IMG/VR virus record: IMGVR_UViG_3300036770_001482
Span: 1-25,548 of that record
Length of the DNA stretch: 25,548 nt
Reading direction: 5' to 3' (one strand)
DNA from: a virus
Positions 14,972-21,932 of this stretch are shown in pieces; position 1 is the first letter of the stretch, and each line of letters begins with the position of its first letter. A program made the position numbers and the translations under genes. The notes below the pieces were generated by a model. It was not told where the DNA came from. It saw only the letters and a list, made by a program, of their open reading frames with translations, and did no database searches.

Positions 14972-15346
14972 GTGCGAGCCCGTGAATTTGTCAGCGAAAG
15001 CAAAGTAGGTAAACTTAGTAAACGTTTGCAGTCTGGCACACGGGGATTAAACACATTCCGAGATCGTGAGTTTTCTGATCGTGTATACGAACTCAACCGT
15101 GTAATGATGGCTGCTGCCTGCAACGACGGTGATGATTTTGTGGAACCAATTGATTCTGAGTCTTGGATCGGGCGCAACAATCTCTCTGCCCCGTACACTG
15201 AAGTCGAGCAGCGTATGCTAGAAAAAGCATACCGGGCAATAGGATCACAATATAAAGATTTAAATCACGGTGATATGGATAGCGAAGAGCATCCAGCAGT
15301 AAACAAAACAAGTCCAGTAAAAGCATTCAAAGGATACCCAAGATGA
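14972..15346 (+). CDS. Conserved marine-phage protein with IP-like N terminus
   Basis: A 124-residue protein. The chosen start is GTG at 14972, 7 nt after GGAG (14961-14964); a longer in-frame reading from 14906 would overlap the upstream gene and lacks conservation-like sequence. The N terminus MRAREFVSES resembles the T4 capsid-targeting sequence with site VSE|S. The rest (GLNTFRDREFSD, VMMAAACNDGDDF, ESWIGRNNLSAPYTEVEQRM, DLNHGDMDSEEHPAVNKTSPVKAFKGYPR) matches a hypothetical protein often seen in marine T4-like phages. Function is unknown. It overlaps the next start as ATGA. Confidence 0.8.
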   Translation: MRAREFVSESKVGKLSKRLQSGTRGLNTFRDREFSDRVYELNRVMMAAACNDGDDFVEPIDSESWIGRNNLSAPYTEVEQRMLEKAYRAIGSQYKDLNHGDMDSEEHPAVNKTSPVKAFKGYPR

Positions 15347-15741
15347 GAATTAATGAAATAGATTTTATGAGAAAGTTGGCTGATTTAATCAATCAACGTC
15401 GCGACGGTTCCGAAGCCGGCGATCAGCCAGCAGGTGCAGAGTCTGGCAGCAACGACCCAAAAGATACGATGTATGACGAAGATGGCACACCACTGGTCAA
15501 ACAACCTGATGACAAAATGGTCCCTCCACTGCAACTTAAACTTGAGTTGTTAAAGCGTGCAGTTGATGTCGAAAATATCTACAGCGAAGACAACTGCGAT
15601 CAAGATCCACTAGCAAGTAATTACAAAACAACTCCAATGAGCGAAGAAGAAACTGCTGCATTAGAGTCAATGAAACGTGCAGCAGGTGTTAACGCATTAA
15701 TTCGTAATGAAATGAGCGACGACGAGCCACTGGATAGTTAA
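15343..15741 (+). CDS. Small acidic protein, unknown function
   Basis: A 132-residue acidic protein. It starts RINEIDFMRKLADLINQRRDG, has a disordered Gly/Ser/Asp-rich linker and a central segment DEDGTPLVKQPDDKMVPPLQLKLELLKRAVDV, then helical acidic sequence. I recognise no domain. Its ATG overlaps the stop of the preceding gene (ATGA), and the Shine-Dalgarno of the following gene (AGGAGA) overlaps its own stop, so the three genes form one tightly coupled unit. An 8-bp inverted repeat (TGGCTGAT 15377-15384 / ATCAGCCA 15422-15429) lies early in the gene. Confidence 0.75.
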   Translation: MRINEIDFMRKLADLINQRRDGSEAGDQPAGAESGSNDPKDTMYDEDGTPLVKQPDDKMVPPLQLKLELLKRAVDVENIYSEDNCDQDPLASNYKTTPMSEEETAALESMKRAAGVNALIRNEMSDDEPLDS

Positions 15742-15752
15742 GGAGAACTACA

Positions 15753-16523
15753 GTGGGAAGCGTTCAAAATTTTTATACAAGTCGAGATAATAACACTGAT
15801 CCTGACACCTATGTTGGGCAGTTGGACCGTCTCTGGTATAATCCCGATCTAAATTCAATATATGTCAGCGACGGAAACACTGCTGGGGGCATTCCGGTAG
15901 CATTAGCCACTGGTGCTAACATAACAGCCAACATTATTACAGTTAATACAGTTACTTCCGCTAGTGGTGATGTTAACGTAACTGGTAATCTTGCTGTTAC
16001 GGGTAATATTGCTGTAACTGGCCATGTTAGTTCCAATCCGATATATGGATGCCTTCATAAAAGAGCCAACGTTGTTGCTAACGTAGCAAACACAGTGGCT
16101 AATTTTGATTGGTACGCTAATACTCATGTACATCCTGAATCTAACGGTGTCACAGTTTCCGCTGGTGAACCTACCAGAGTTGTTGTATCCACTGCCGGAG
16201 ATTATCAAGTCTCTGTTGAAATGCAAACAAAAAATGTAGATAATGCCGAACGAACTGCTTATATTTGGCTAGCACAAGATGGCACAGATTTAGAAGACAC
16301 ATCAATAAGAATCGGATTAAGACCAGCAGGCGGCGGAGTGCCTACTTATACTAGTGTGTTTAATTCGTGGACCGTAACGAATCTTTCGGCAAATTCGTAT
16401 ATTGAATTGCGTTACGCTGTTGATAATACTTCTGGTATAAGTTTAGAATACACAGCAGGCATTTCGTCTCCGTATGTAAGACCAAATACTCCAAGTGCAA
16501 CAATTACCGTAGTGCCTGTTTAA
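15753..16523 (+). CDS. Fibre-like or decoration protein with hexapeptide repeats and a C1q-like C-terminal domain
   Basis: A 256-residue protein starting at GTG 15753, after AGGAGA. The N terminus (GSVQNFYTSRDNNTDP ... LWYNPDLNSIYVSDGNT) resembles attachment regions of marine phage fibres. Residues about 76-93 are three tandem hexapeptides (VTGNLA, VTGNIA, VTGHVS) encoded by 18-nt DNA repeats, typical of trimeric beta structures. The C-terminal 150 residues are a beta-sandwich pattern (TRVVVSTAGDYQVSVEMQT, RTAYIWLAQDGTDLEDTSIR, WTVTNLSANSYIELRYAV) like C1q/TNF-type heads used for trimerisation or receptor binding. It may be a short fibre, whisker or head decoration; receptor binding is inferred. 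No chaperone or adhesin partner is visible next to it. Confidence 0.7.
   Translation: MGSVQNFYTSRDNNTDPDTYVGQLDRLWYNPDLNSIYVSDGNTAGGIPVALATGANITANIITVNTVTSASGDVNVTGNLAVTGNIAVTGHVSSNPIYGCLHKRANVVANVANTVANFDWYANTHVHPESNGVTVSAGEPTRVVVSTAGDYQVSVEMQTKNVDNAERTAYIWLAQDGTDLEDTSIRIGLRPAGGGVPTYTSVFNSWTVTNLSANSYIELRYAVDNTSGISLEYTAGISSPYVRPNTPSATITVVPV
15978..16031 (+). repeat. Three 18-nt tandem repeats in the fibre-like gene
   Basis: Units at 15978-15995, 15996-16013 and 16014-16031 (first unit GTAACTGGTAATCTTGCT) differ at several positions but keep the reading V-T-G-[NH]-[LIV]-[AS]. Such repeats can vary in copy number by slippage or recombination. Confidence 0.8.
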
Positions 16524-16541
16524 TCAAATCAAGGAACACCA

Positions 16542-16985
16542 ATGAAATTATTTGTCTCTACAATTACACTGATATTTGGCATGCTAGGATCAGCATTAGC
16601 ACAAAAAACGCCACAAGGTGTTACATATGACGCACAAATTGTTAAAGTTAACGACGGAGACACTGTGGTTATTGCTGCACCATTTTTACCAGCACCTCTA
16701 AAGCCACAATTGGCAGTTCGCATATACGGTGTCGATACTCCCGAAAAGGGTTTCCGCGCACAATGTCCACAAGAGGATGCTCGTGGCAAAGCAGCCACAG
16801 AGTTTACAACCAAGGCAGTAGCAGCATCGCAAAAGCGTCAAGTTACACTATATGCTTGGGACAAATTTGGTGGTCGTGTGCTAGGCGATATCATTCTAGA
16901 CGGTCGCAGTCTGCGTCAGGGCTTAATTGCCAACGGCTTTGCTCGTGAATACTATGGTGACGCCAAACAATCTTGGTGCCAATGA
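16542..16985 (+). CDS. Secreted thermonuclease (SNase/micrococcal nuclease family)
   Basis: A 147-residue protein with a clear Sec signal peptide (MKLFVSTITLIFGMLGSALA|Q) followed by a complete SNase domain. Catalytic and calcium residues line up with staphylococcal nuclease: D40 in VNDGDTV (D21 in the reference), R60 in RIYGVDTPE (R35), D65/T66 (D40/T41), E68 (E43) and R112 in FGGRVLGD (R87). The enzyme cleaves DNA and RNA non-specifically in a calcium-dependent way; the signal peptide implies action in the periplasm or outside the cell. C75 and C146 could form a disulfide. ATG at 16542 follows AAGGA (16531-16535). It is unusual cargo between virion genes and terminase. Confidence 0.88.
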   Translation: MKLFVSTITLIFGMLGSALAQKTPQGVTYDAQIVKVNDGDTVVIAAPFLPAPLKPQLAVRIYGVDTPEKGFRAQCPQEDARGKAATEFTTKAVAASQKRQVTLYAWDKFGGRVLGDIILDGRSLRQGLIANGFAREYYGDAKQSWCQ

Positions 16986-17254
16986 CAAGAGAATTAAAAT
17001 TTTCTACTAGTAACTTAAGTTATAGCAGTCCCGATGAGGACTGCTATCTAGATCCCATTGATCCTATACATCAACTAAAAGGGTCGGGTACATTAGGTAC
17101 ATTAACACCGGCGGCAGTTAGCGCAGCATACGATGCGCACAAGCGGCAACAAATAGCAGATCAACATTTTCAACTAAGAGATGAAGCAAAACAGTTAGGT
17201 ATAAGACCAGGTACACCCGCCTGGTTTGCACTTAACCAATCTAGATCACGTTAA
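16982..17254 (+). CDS. Small protein of unknown function upstream of gp17
   Basis: A 90-residue protein whose ATG overlaps the SNase stop (ATGA); a GTG at 16973 is a less likely start. The sequence is acidic at the N terminus (SSPDEDCYLDPIDPIHQLKG) and helical and charged at the C terminus (AAYDAHKRQQIADQHFQLRDEAKQLG). I recognise no family. A perfect 10-bp hairpin (ATAGCAGTCC 17022-17031 / GGACTGCTAT 17038-17047) lies 40 nt after the start. Its stop overlaps the late-promoter word for gp17. Confidence 0.7.
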   Translation: MTRELKFSTSNLSYSSPDEDCYLDPIDPIHQLKGSGTLGTLTPAAVSAAYDAHKRQQIADQHFQLRDEAKQLGIRPGTPAWFALNQSRSR

Positions 17255-17257
17255 ATA
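17251..17257 (+). promoter_or_regulatory. Late promoter word TTAAATA immediately before gp17
   Basis: TTAAATA ends 5 nt before the ATG at 17263 with no Shine-Dalgarno between, giving a predicted leaderless start. Confidence 0.55.
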
Positions 17258-17262
17258 TAGCC

Positions 17263-18834
17263 ATGAGCACTCTCGAAGGCGTATTAGTTAAAGCACCACA
17301 CAAAAAACAAGTTTTTACTGAAGAACAACTTGGCGAATTTTTGGCATGTGCGGATCCGGATACAGGTCCGGAATACTTTATGGATCACTTTTTCTACATC
17401 CAGCACCCAACTAGGGGCAAGATGTTGTACCATCCGTACGAGTATCAAAAGAAGTTGATACACACTTATCATAACTATCGATATTCAATATCGTTGATGC
17501 CACGACAAACAGGCAAATCAACTAGTGCTGCTGGCTATCTGCTCTGGTACGCAATGTTCGTTCCCGATTCAACTATTCTTATTGCTGCACACAAGTACAC
17601 AGGTGCGCAGGAAATTATGCAGCGTATTCGATTTGCTTATGAGTTATGTCCTGACCATATACGTGCTGGCGTTGTAAGTTATAACAAAGGTAGTATAGAT
17701 TTTGAAAACGGCTCGCGTATTGTTAGTGCTACAACAACTGAAAATACCGGTCGTGGTATGTCTATTACGCTCCTATACGCTGACGAGTTTGCATTCGTAA
17801 GACCGGGTATTGCTAAAGAATTTTGGACTTCTATTAGTCCTACCTTGGCAACTGGTGGTAAAGCAATTATTACATCAACCCCAAACAGTGACGAAGATCA
17901 GTTTGCCTACATTTGGAAGTTGGCTAACAAGTGCGAAGACGAGTACGGAAATCCCACTGAAGTAGGTAAAAACGGATTTAAAGCATACAGAGCCTACTGG
18001 CAAGAACACCCCGATCGTGACGAGCAGTGGGGCAGAGATATGGAAGCGCAGTTAGGAACAGATCGTTTTCGACGAGAAATTGGCTGCGAATTCATTATCA
18101 ACGACGAAACACTAATTGCTCCTACTACGTTAATTGACCTAGAAGGCATAGAACCTACAAATAAAACAGGACAAGTTCGCTGGTATAAGCAACCTGAGCC
18201 TGGAAAAATTTATGTAGTAGGATTAGATCCTAGTCTAGGAACCGGCGGTGATCCCGCTGCTATTCAAATATTTGAAGCCAACACAACTACGCAAGTTGGA
18301 GAGTGGCGTCACAATAGAACTGACATTCCCACGCAAGTTAAAATTTTAATCGACGTAATCAAGTATATTAACAGTTTTGTTAAAGATAAAAACTCTATCT
18401 ACTACTCGGTTGAAAACAATACCATTGGTGAAGCCGCATTGATTAGCATTGCTGAATTTGGTGAAGAAAATATCGAAGGATACTTTTTAAGTGATGGCAC
18501 AGTTACTGCATCTACTGGGCGCCGCTGGAGAAAAGGATTTAATACCAGCCACAAAGCCAAGATTACAGCATGTAACAAACTTAAAGTGTTAGTTGAATCT
18601 AAGCGAATGAAGATTAACAGCAAGCCCTTGATTTCTGAACTTAAAACGTTTATTGCGGCAGGAACTAGTTATGCTGCAAAGCAAGGCGAAACAGATGATT
18701 TAGTTATGTCTACGCTGCTAGTAGTGCGCATGATGCAATTACTTCAAAGTTACCATATGGATCTAGATCAACAAATGCGAGATCATAATGCAGAAGTTAT
18801 GATTGAACCATTACCGTTTATTTTAATGACCTAA
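17263..18834 (+). CDS. gp17: Terminase large subunit gp17 (packaging ATPase-nuclease)
   Basis: A 523-residue large terminase (T4 gp17 is 610 aa). The ATPase half carries Walker A MPRQTGKST (79-87, K85), Walker B LLYADEF (170-176; D174, E175) and coupling motif TSTPN (204-208). The RNase-H-like nuclease half carries D322 in VVGLDPS, E384 in YSVENN and D478/D479 in GETDDLVM, matching the acidic triad of T4 gp17. It pumps genome DNA into the prohead and cuts the concatemer. All motifs are intact, so the phage should package by a T4-like headful mechanism. The gene is separated from its partner gp16 by about 6.5 kb. Confidence 0.96.
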   Translation: MSTLEGVLVKAPHKKQVFTEEQLGEFLACADPDTGPEYFMDHFFYIQHPTRGKMLYHPYEYQKKLIHTYHNYRYSISLMPRQTGKSTSAAGYLLWYAMFVPDSTILIAAHKYTGAQEIMQRIRFAYELCPDHIRAGVVSYNKGSIDFENGSRIVSATTTENTGRGMSITLLYADEFAFVRPGIAKEFWTSISPTLATGGKAIITSTPNSDEDQFAYIWKLANKCEDEYGNPTEVGKNGFKAYRAYWQEHPDRDEQWGRDMEAQLGTDRFRREIGCEFIINDETLIAPTTLIDLEGIEPTNKTGQVRWYKQPEPGKIYVVGLDPSLGTGGDPAAIQIFEANTTTQVGEWRHNRTDIPTQVKILIDVIKYINSFVKDKNSIYYSVENNTIGEAALISIAEFGEENIEGYFLSDGTVTASTGRRWRKGFNTSHKAKITACNKLKVLVESKRMKINSKPLISELKTFIAAGTSYAAKQGETDDLVMSTLLVVRMMQLLQSYHMDLDQQMRDHNAEVMIEPLPFILMT

Positions 18835-18860
18835 CGCACCTTGCTCAATTGCACATAGAA

Positions 18861-18867
18861 CTAAATA
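18861..18867 (+). promoter_or_regulatory. Late promoter word CTAAATA before the 484-aa gene
   Basis: CTAAATA lies 7 nt before the ATG at 18875, in the short gap after gp17; no Shine-Dalgarno is present, so the late mRNA would be leaderless or nearly so. Confidence 0.6.
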
Positions 18868-18874
18868 TAACATT

Positions 18875-20329
18875 ATGTCCCAGAATACCTCAAATCAACA
18901 ACTGTATGATCTTTTGATCACTAAAAATTTCGATATTCAAGCATTGAATAGCGCAACTGGTAAGCCACCAGTTGATGATCAAGGAAATTCAGATATTGCA
19001 GCAGCAGATGAGTTTAGATTCGATTTTGTTGCACAGTCTGGGAAGAATTACGGTACAGTTGTTGTCATGTTAAATTCAGACAACGAACTAATTTTATTCT
19101 TTGGCGACAATGTAGGCAAAACAATGGAAGGGCAGGACAAGAAAGATTGGTTTGATTTCTTGTTCCAACTAAAACAATTTGCCACAAAAAACTTTTTAAC
19201 ATTCAGTCCTGAAAACATCAGCAAGTTAAAATATGCCAAGCAAGGGCAAGCATCGATTAGTGAAGGCTTATTTGAATCTTGGCAAGGACGAGGACGTACA
19301 AGTTGGAACGGAAACCCTACGGAAGCACGTCTGGTGATTAAGCATAAAAAGGCACTTGGCGAAGGCGAAGCACGCTTCCGATTCATTGAAAGCATTTATA
19401 TCGAAACTGCCGATAGCGAACGTTTTAAAATGAAAACTCGTAGTTTGACCGCAGCCAAAGCCATGTTAGAACATGTAAAGCAAGGTGGTAATCCGTACGA
19501 TCCACGCGGTTTGCACATCAATGAAATAGTTGAAGAATTATCAGTATTAAGTCGTTTCCGCAGAGCCAGCGCCGGGCAAATCTTTGAAGGCGATACTAAA
19601 AATCTTGTTGAGCAAACTGATTCATACTACAAAAATATGCACAGTGTACTCAAACACTTGGGTACAAGCCGCGGATATAACACTTATTTCGAATCCTGGA
19701 ATCCTGCTGAGATTAACGAAGGCGAATTAGTTATTGAAGACATTAAAGATTTGTTTGTAAAACAAACAATAGACCATAGAATTGAAGAAGCATTGCCATT
19801 GTTGGCACGTATCACACAAGAGGCCAACCAAATGAAAGAAGCACAAATTTTTGAATCTTGGATTAATAATCTAACCGAAGGCACTTGGGCATTACCTGAA
19901 ACTCCCGAACAAAAACAAACATTAGTTGACTTAATGTCTAAGGATTTTCCAGTAGGAGCCGATGCTACAAACGCCACAGAACAGTTGTATGATGTATTTG
20001 GCGACGATGTGTTATTTGATCAACTGCAAGATCTTGCAGCCGCTGATGCAAACGCCGACGCTAGAAGTGTAGTAATGACTCGCATGCAAGAACTTTCTTC
20101 AAACAGTCCTGACATTGAATCAGTATTGGGACAACTACAAACAACAAACCCCGAAGAGCCAATAGTTGCACAACCAGACCAACTTGCCCAAACCGTAGCA
20201 GGCGATGAACAATTACCGCAAAGTGTAGAGGAAGAAGAAATACAAGAATACACTGGTAACTGGACTAATTTTGGTTTAGAAGAATCTGATTCAATTAGTC
20301 AACTACGGAGACTTGCACTTGGTAAGTAA
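18875..20329 (+). CDS. Large conserved phage protein, unknown function, with three FESW/xEG motifs
   Basis: A 484-residue protein of a family I recognise from marine phages only as hypothetical. A beta-rich N-terminal domain (FDFVAQSGKNYGTVVVMLNS, NELILFFGDNVGKTM, WFDFLFQLKQFATKNFLTF) is followed by the conserved segment EARLVIKHKKALGEGEARFRFIESIYIETADSERF (split around residue 165) and then helical sequence with an acidic C terminus. FESW occurs three times (133-136, 272-275, 327-330), each near a hydrophobic-x-Glu-Gly sequence (ISEG 128-131, INEG 280-283, LTEG 333-336) resembling gp21-type cleavage sites. That could mean processing in the prohead. Position after gp17 and late promoter suggest a virion role. 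Confidence 0.75.
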   Translation: MSQNTSNQQLYDLLITKNFDIQALNSATGKPPVDDQGNSDIAAADEFRFDFVAQSGKNYGTVVVMLNSDNELILFFGDNVGKTMEGQDKKDWFDFLFQLKQFATKNFLTFSPENISKLKYAKQGQASISEGLFESWQGRGRTSWNGNPTEARLVIKHKKALGEGEARFRFIESIYIETADSERFKMKTRSLTAAKAMLEHVKQGGNPYDPRGLHINEIVEELSVLSRFRRASAGQIFEGDTKNLVEQTDSYYKNMHSVLKHLGTSRGYNTYFESWNPAEINEGELVIEDIKDLFVKQTIDHRIEEALPLLARITQEANQMKEAQIFESWINNLTEGTWALPETPEQKQTLVDLMSKDFPVGADATNATEQLYDVFGDDVLFDQLQDLAAADANADARSVVMTRMQELSSNSPDIESVLGQLQTTNPEEPIVAQPDQLAQTVAGDEQLPQSVEEEEIQEYTGNWTNFGLEESDSISQLRRLALGK

Positions 20330-20332
20330 TAG

Positions 20333-21178
20333 GTGAACATTGATCGAATTGTACTAACAACATTTCCGGGTTACTTTTTTACCCAAATATTAAGCCTGCG
20401 CAGCATACAACAACATGCCGCAGGCTTTCCTATTGACATTATTATTGATGACATCGATCTAAAAAATTGGCCAACATATGTAGAAGATTGTCAACAATAT
20501 ATTAATCAAAATTTCCCCGGGGTCGAAATTGCATATCATAGAGTTAGTGATTTTAAGGGTATGTACGATGTTAAGCCCGGGGGTTGGTTTAGACAACAAT
20601 TAGTTAAACTGTATCTAGATTATTTTGTCCCAGGCAGTCGGTGGTTACTTGTAGACGCCGACGTTTGTTTTGAAGAACCCCCGAAATTAGATAGAATTAG
20701 TGCCACTGTTATGCCCCCGGTACCCGGCCCTATTGAAATTGGTAATAGAAAATATGTTGGGTACATGTTGATTTGTGACACACCCTGGATCGGCAATCCA
20801 GATCATTGGTGGTGTTTTAGCAGTGTACCTTTTAGACCACTGGATAAAGATTTATTGATTGCACTAAGACAAAGGATTGAAGCCTTGCACGGAAAGTCAG
20901 TATTTGATTTACACATGTCTTTGTTCGAAACCAATGAATTAGTAGCATATGATCCTGACGCCCGCTCAATGATAATGAGTGAGTTTCAGTTAATTGAGGT
21001 GTTTAGACATAGGTATACCGATCAAAAATTACCGGTTGGCATAAATGCAGCCAGCAATTTTAGTCATACATCGCGTAAAGATTGGATATTCGCCCGAGAA
21101 TGGTTTGAGCAACGACATGTTACAGTGCCTGACCAGTACTGGAACTCGAGTCAAGCATACGGAAAACACTATGTCTAA
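20333..21178 (+). CDS. Putative glycosyltransferase (GT-A-like, DUF6492-like)
   Basis: A 281-residue protein starting at GTG 20333. An N-terminal strand and loop (IDRIVLTTFPGYFFTQILSLRS) is followed by GGWFRQQLVKLYL (83-95) and the WLLVDADVCF strand with D108-A-D110, the DxD-type motif that binds metal and sugar nucleotide in GT-A transferases. The W-x-Q-Q/K-L pattern before the acidic strand is typical of DUF6492-like proteins. The acceptor is unknown; phage capsid, host surface glycan or DNA are possible. It overlaps the next SGNH-like gene by 8 nt, and that gene abuts a methyltransferase, suggesting a co-translated modification cassette. A 9-bp inverted repeat (AAGCCTGCG 20392-20400 / CGCAGGCTT 20419-20427) lies 59 nt after the start. 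Confidence 0.6.
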   Translation: MNIDRIVLTTFPGYFFTQILSLRSIQQHAAGFPIDIIIDDIDLKNWPTYVEDCQQYINQNFPGVEIAYHRVSDFKGMYDVKPGGWFRQQLVKLYLDYFVPGSRWLLVDADVCFEEPPKLDRISATVMPPVPGPIEIGNRKYVGYMLICDTPWIGNPDHWWCFSSVPFRPLDKDLLIALRQRIEALHGKSVFDLHMSLFETNELVAYDPDARSMIMSEFQLIEVFRHRYTDQKLPVGINAASNFSHTSRKDWIFAREWFEQRHVTVPDQYWNSSQAYGKHYV

Positions 21179-21932
21179 ACTCTATACATTCGGTTGTAGT
21201 TTTACTCAATATTGGCGCTGGCCAACGTGGGCAGACGCACTAGGACGAGAATACGATCAATTTGAAAACTGGGGACTGTGTGGCGCAGGCAATAGTTATA
21301 TACTGTGGAGTCTAATTGAGTGTAATCAACGCAAAAAACTAGGACCGGATGATACAGTATGGATAATGTGGACTAACACTAGCAGAGAAGATCGTTATGT
21401 TGGATCACGGTGGCTAGAAGGTGGGAATGTCTACTGGAGTGCCGGCAGTTCATTGCCTGCAGAGTATGTAAAAAAGTTTGCCTGTGAGCGCGGATACTTA
21501 ATTAGAGACATGGCAAACATAGCAGCAGCAAAAAATCTACTGGATCATTGGGGTTGCAAATATCGATTCTTGAGCATGGTTCCTCTAAAGGAAACAAATG
21601 AGACCACAGGGTTAGGATTTAACCCCGGTGACACAAAACAAGAAAACACTGATGTCTATTCGTTATACAGCAATGTGTTGTCTGATATTGGACCTAGTGT
21701 ATTAGACGTAGTGTTTAACGGTGAATGGTGGTCTCGCCCAGGGATTAAAGATAATTTTGATCCTAAAAACAGAGATTTTCATCCTACCCCCGACGAACAT
21801 GTAGAATACTTAAACTCGATTGCACCAGGACTACTAAGTGATGCTACTGTTTCCTGGATGAATGAGTGCACAGTGCAAGCAGAAAATAATACGTTAAATT
21901 GGAAAGAGCCTAATAGGCCAGAAAGACTATAA
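21171..21932 (+). CDS. SGNH/GDSL-hydrolase-like protein (copy 2)
   Basis: A 253-residue protein. The ATG at 21171 is chosen because the fold begins at once (KLYTFGCSF); earlier in-frame starts would read through the upstream gene. SGNH-type blocks: GCSF with S10, GLCGAGN (35-41), IMWTNT (65-70) and DFHPTPDEH (D202, H204). It shares this signature with the protein at 1834-2556, but overall sequence is divergent, so they are distant paralogues or independent acquisitions. Likely chemistry is de-esterification such as removal of O-acetyl groups, which would suit its place between a glycosyltransferase-like and a methyltransferase gene. Substrate unknown. The start overlaps the preceding stop by 8 nt and the stop overlaps the next ATG by 1 nt. 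Confidence 0.65.
   Translation: MSKLYTFGCSFTQYWRWPTWADALGREYDQFENWGLCGAGNSYILWSLIECNQRKKLGPDDTVWIMWTNTSREDRYVGSRWLEGGNVYWSAGSSLPAEYVKKFACERGYLIRDMANIAAAKNLLDHWGCKYRFLSMVPLKETNETTGLGFNPGDTKQENTDVYSLYSNVLSDIGPSVLDVVFNGEWWSRPGIKDNFDPKNRDFHPTPDEHVEYLNSIAPGLLSDATVSWMNECTVQAENNTLNWKEPNRPERL

Noticed and set aside
21045-21170. N-terminal extension of the SGNH-like copy 2
   Set aside because: It lies inside the upstream gene in another frame and the recognisable fold starts at the ATG at 21171.
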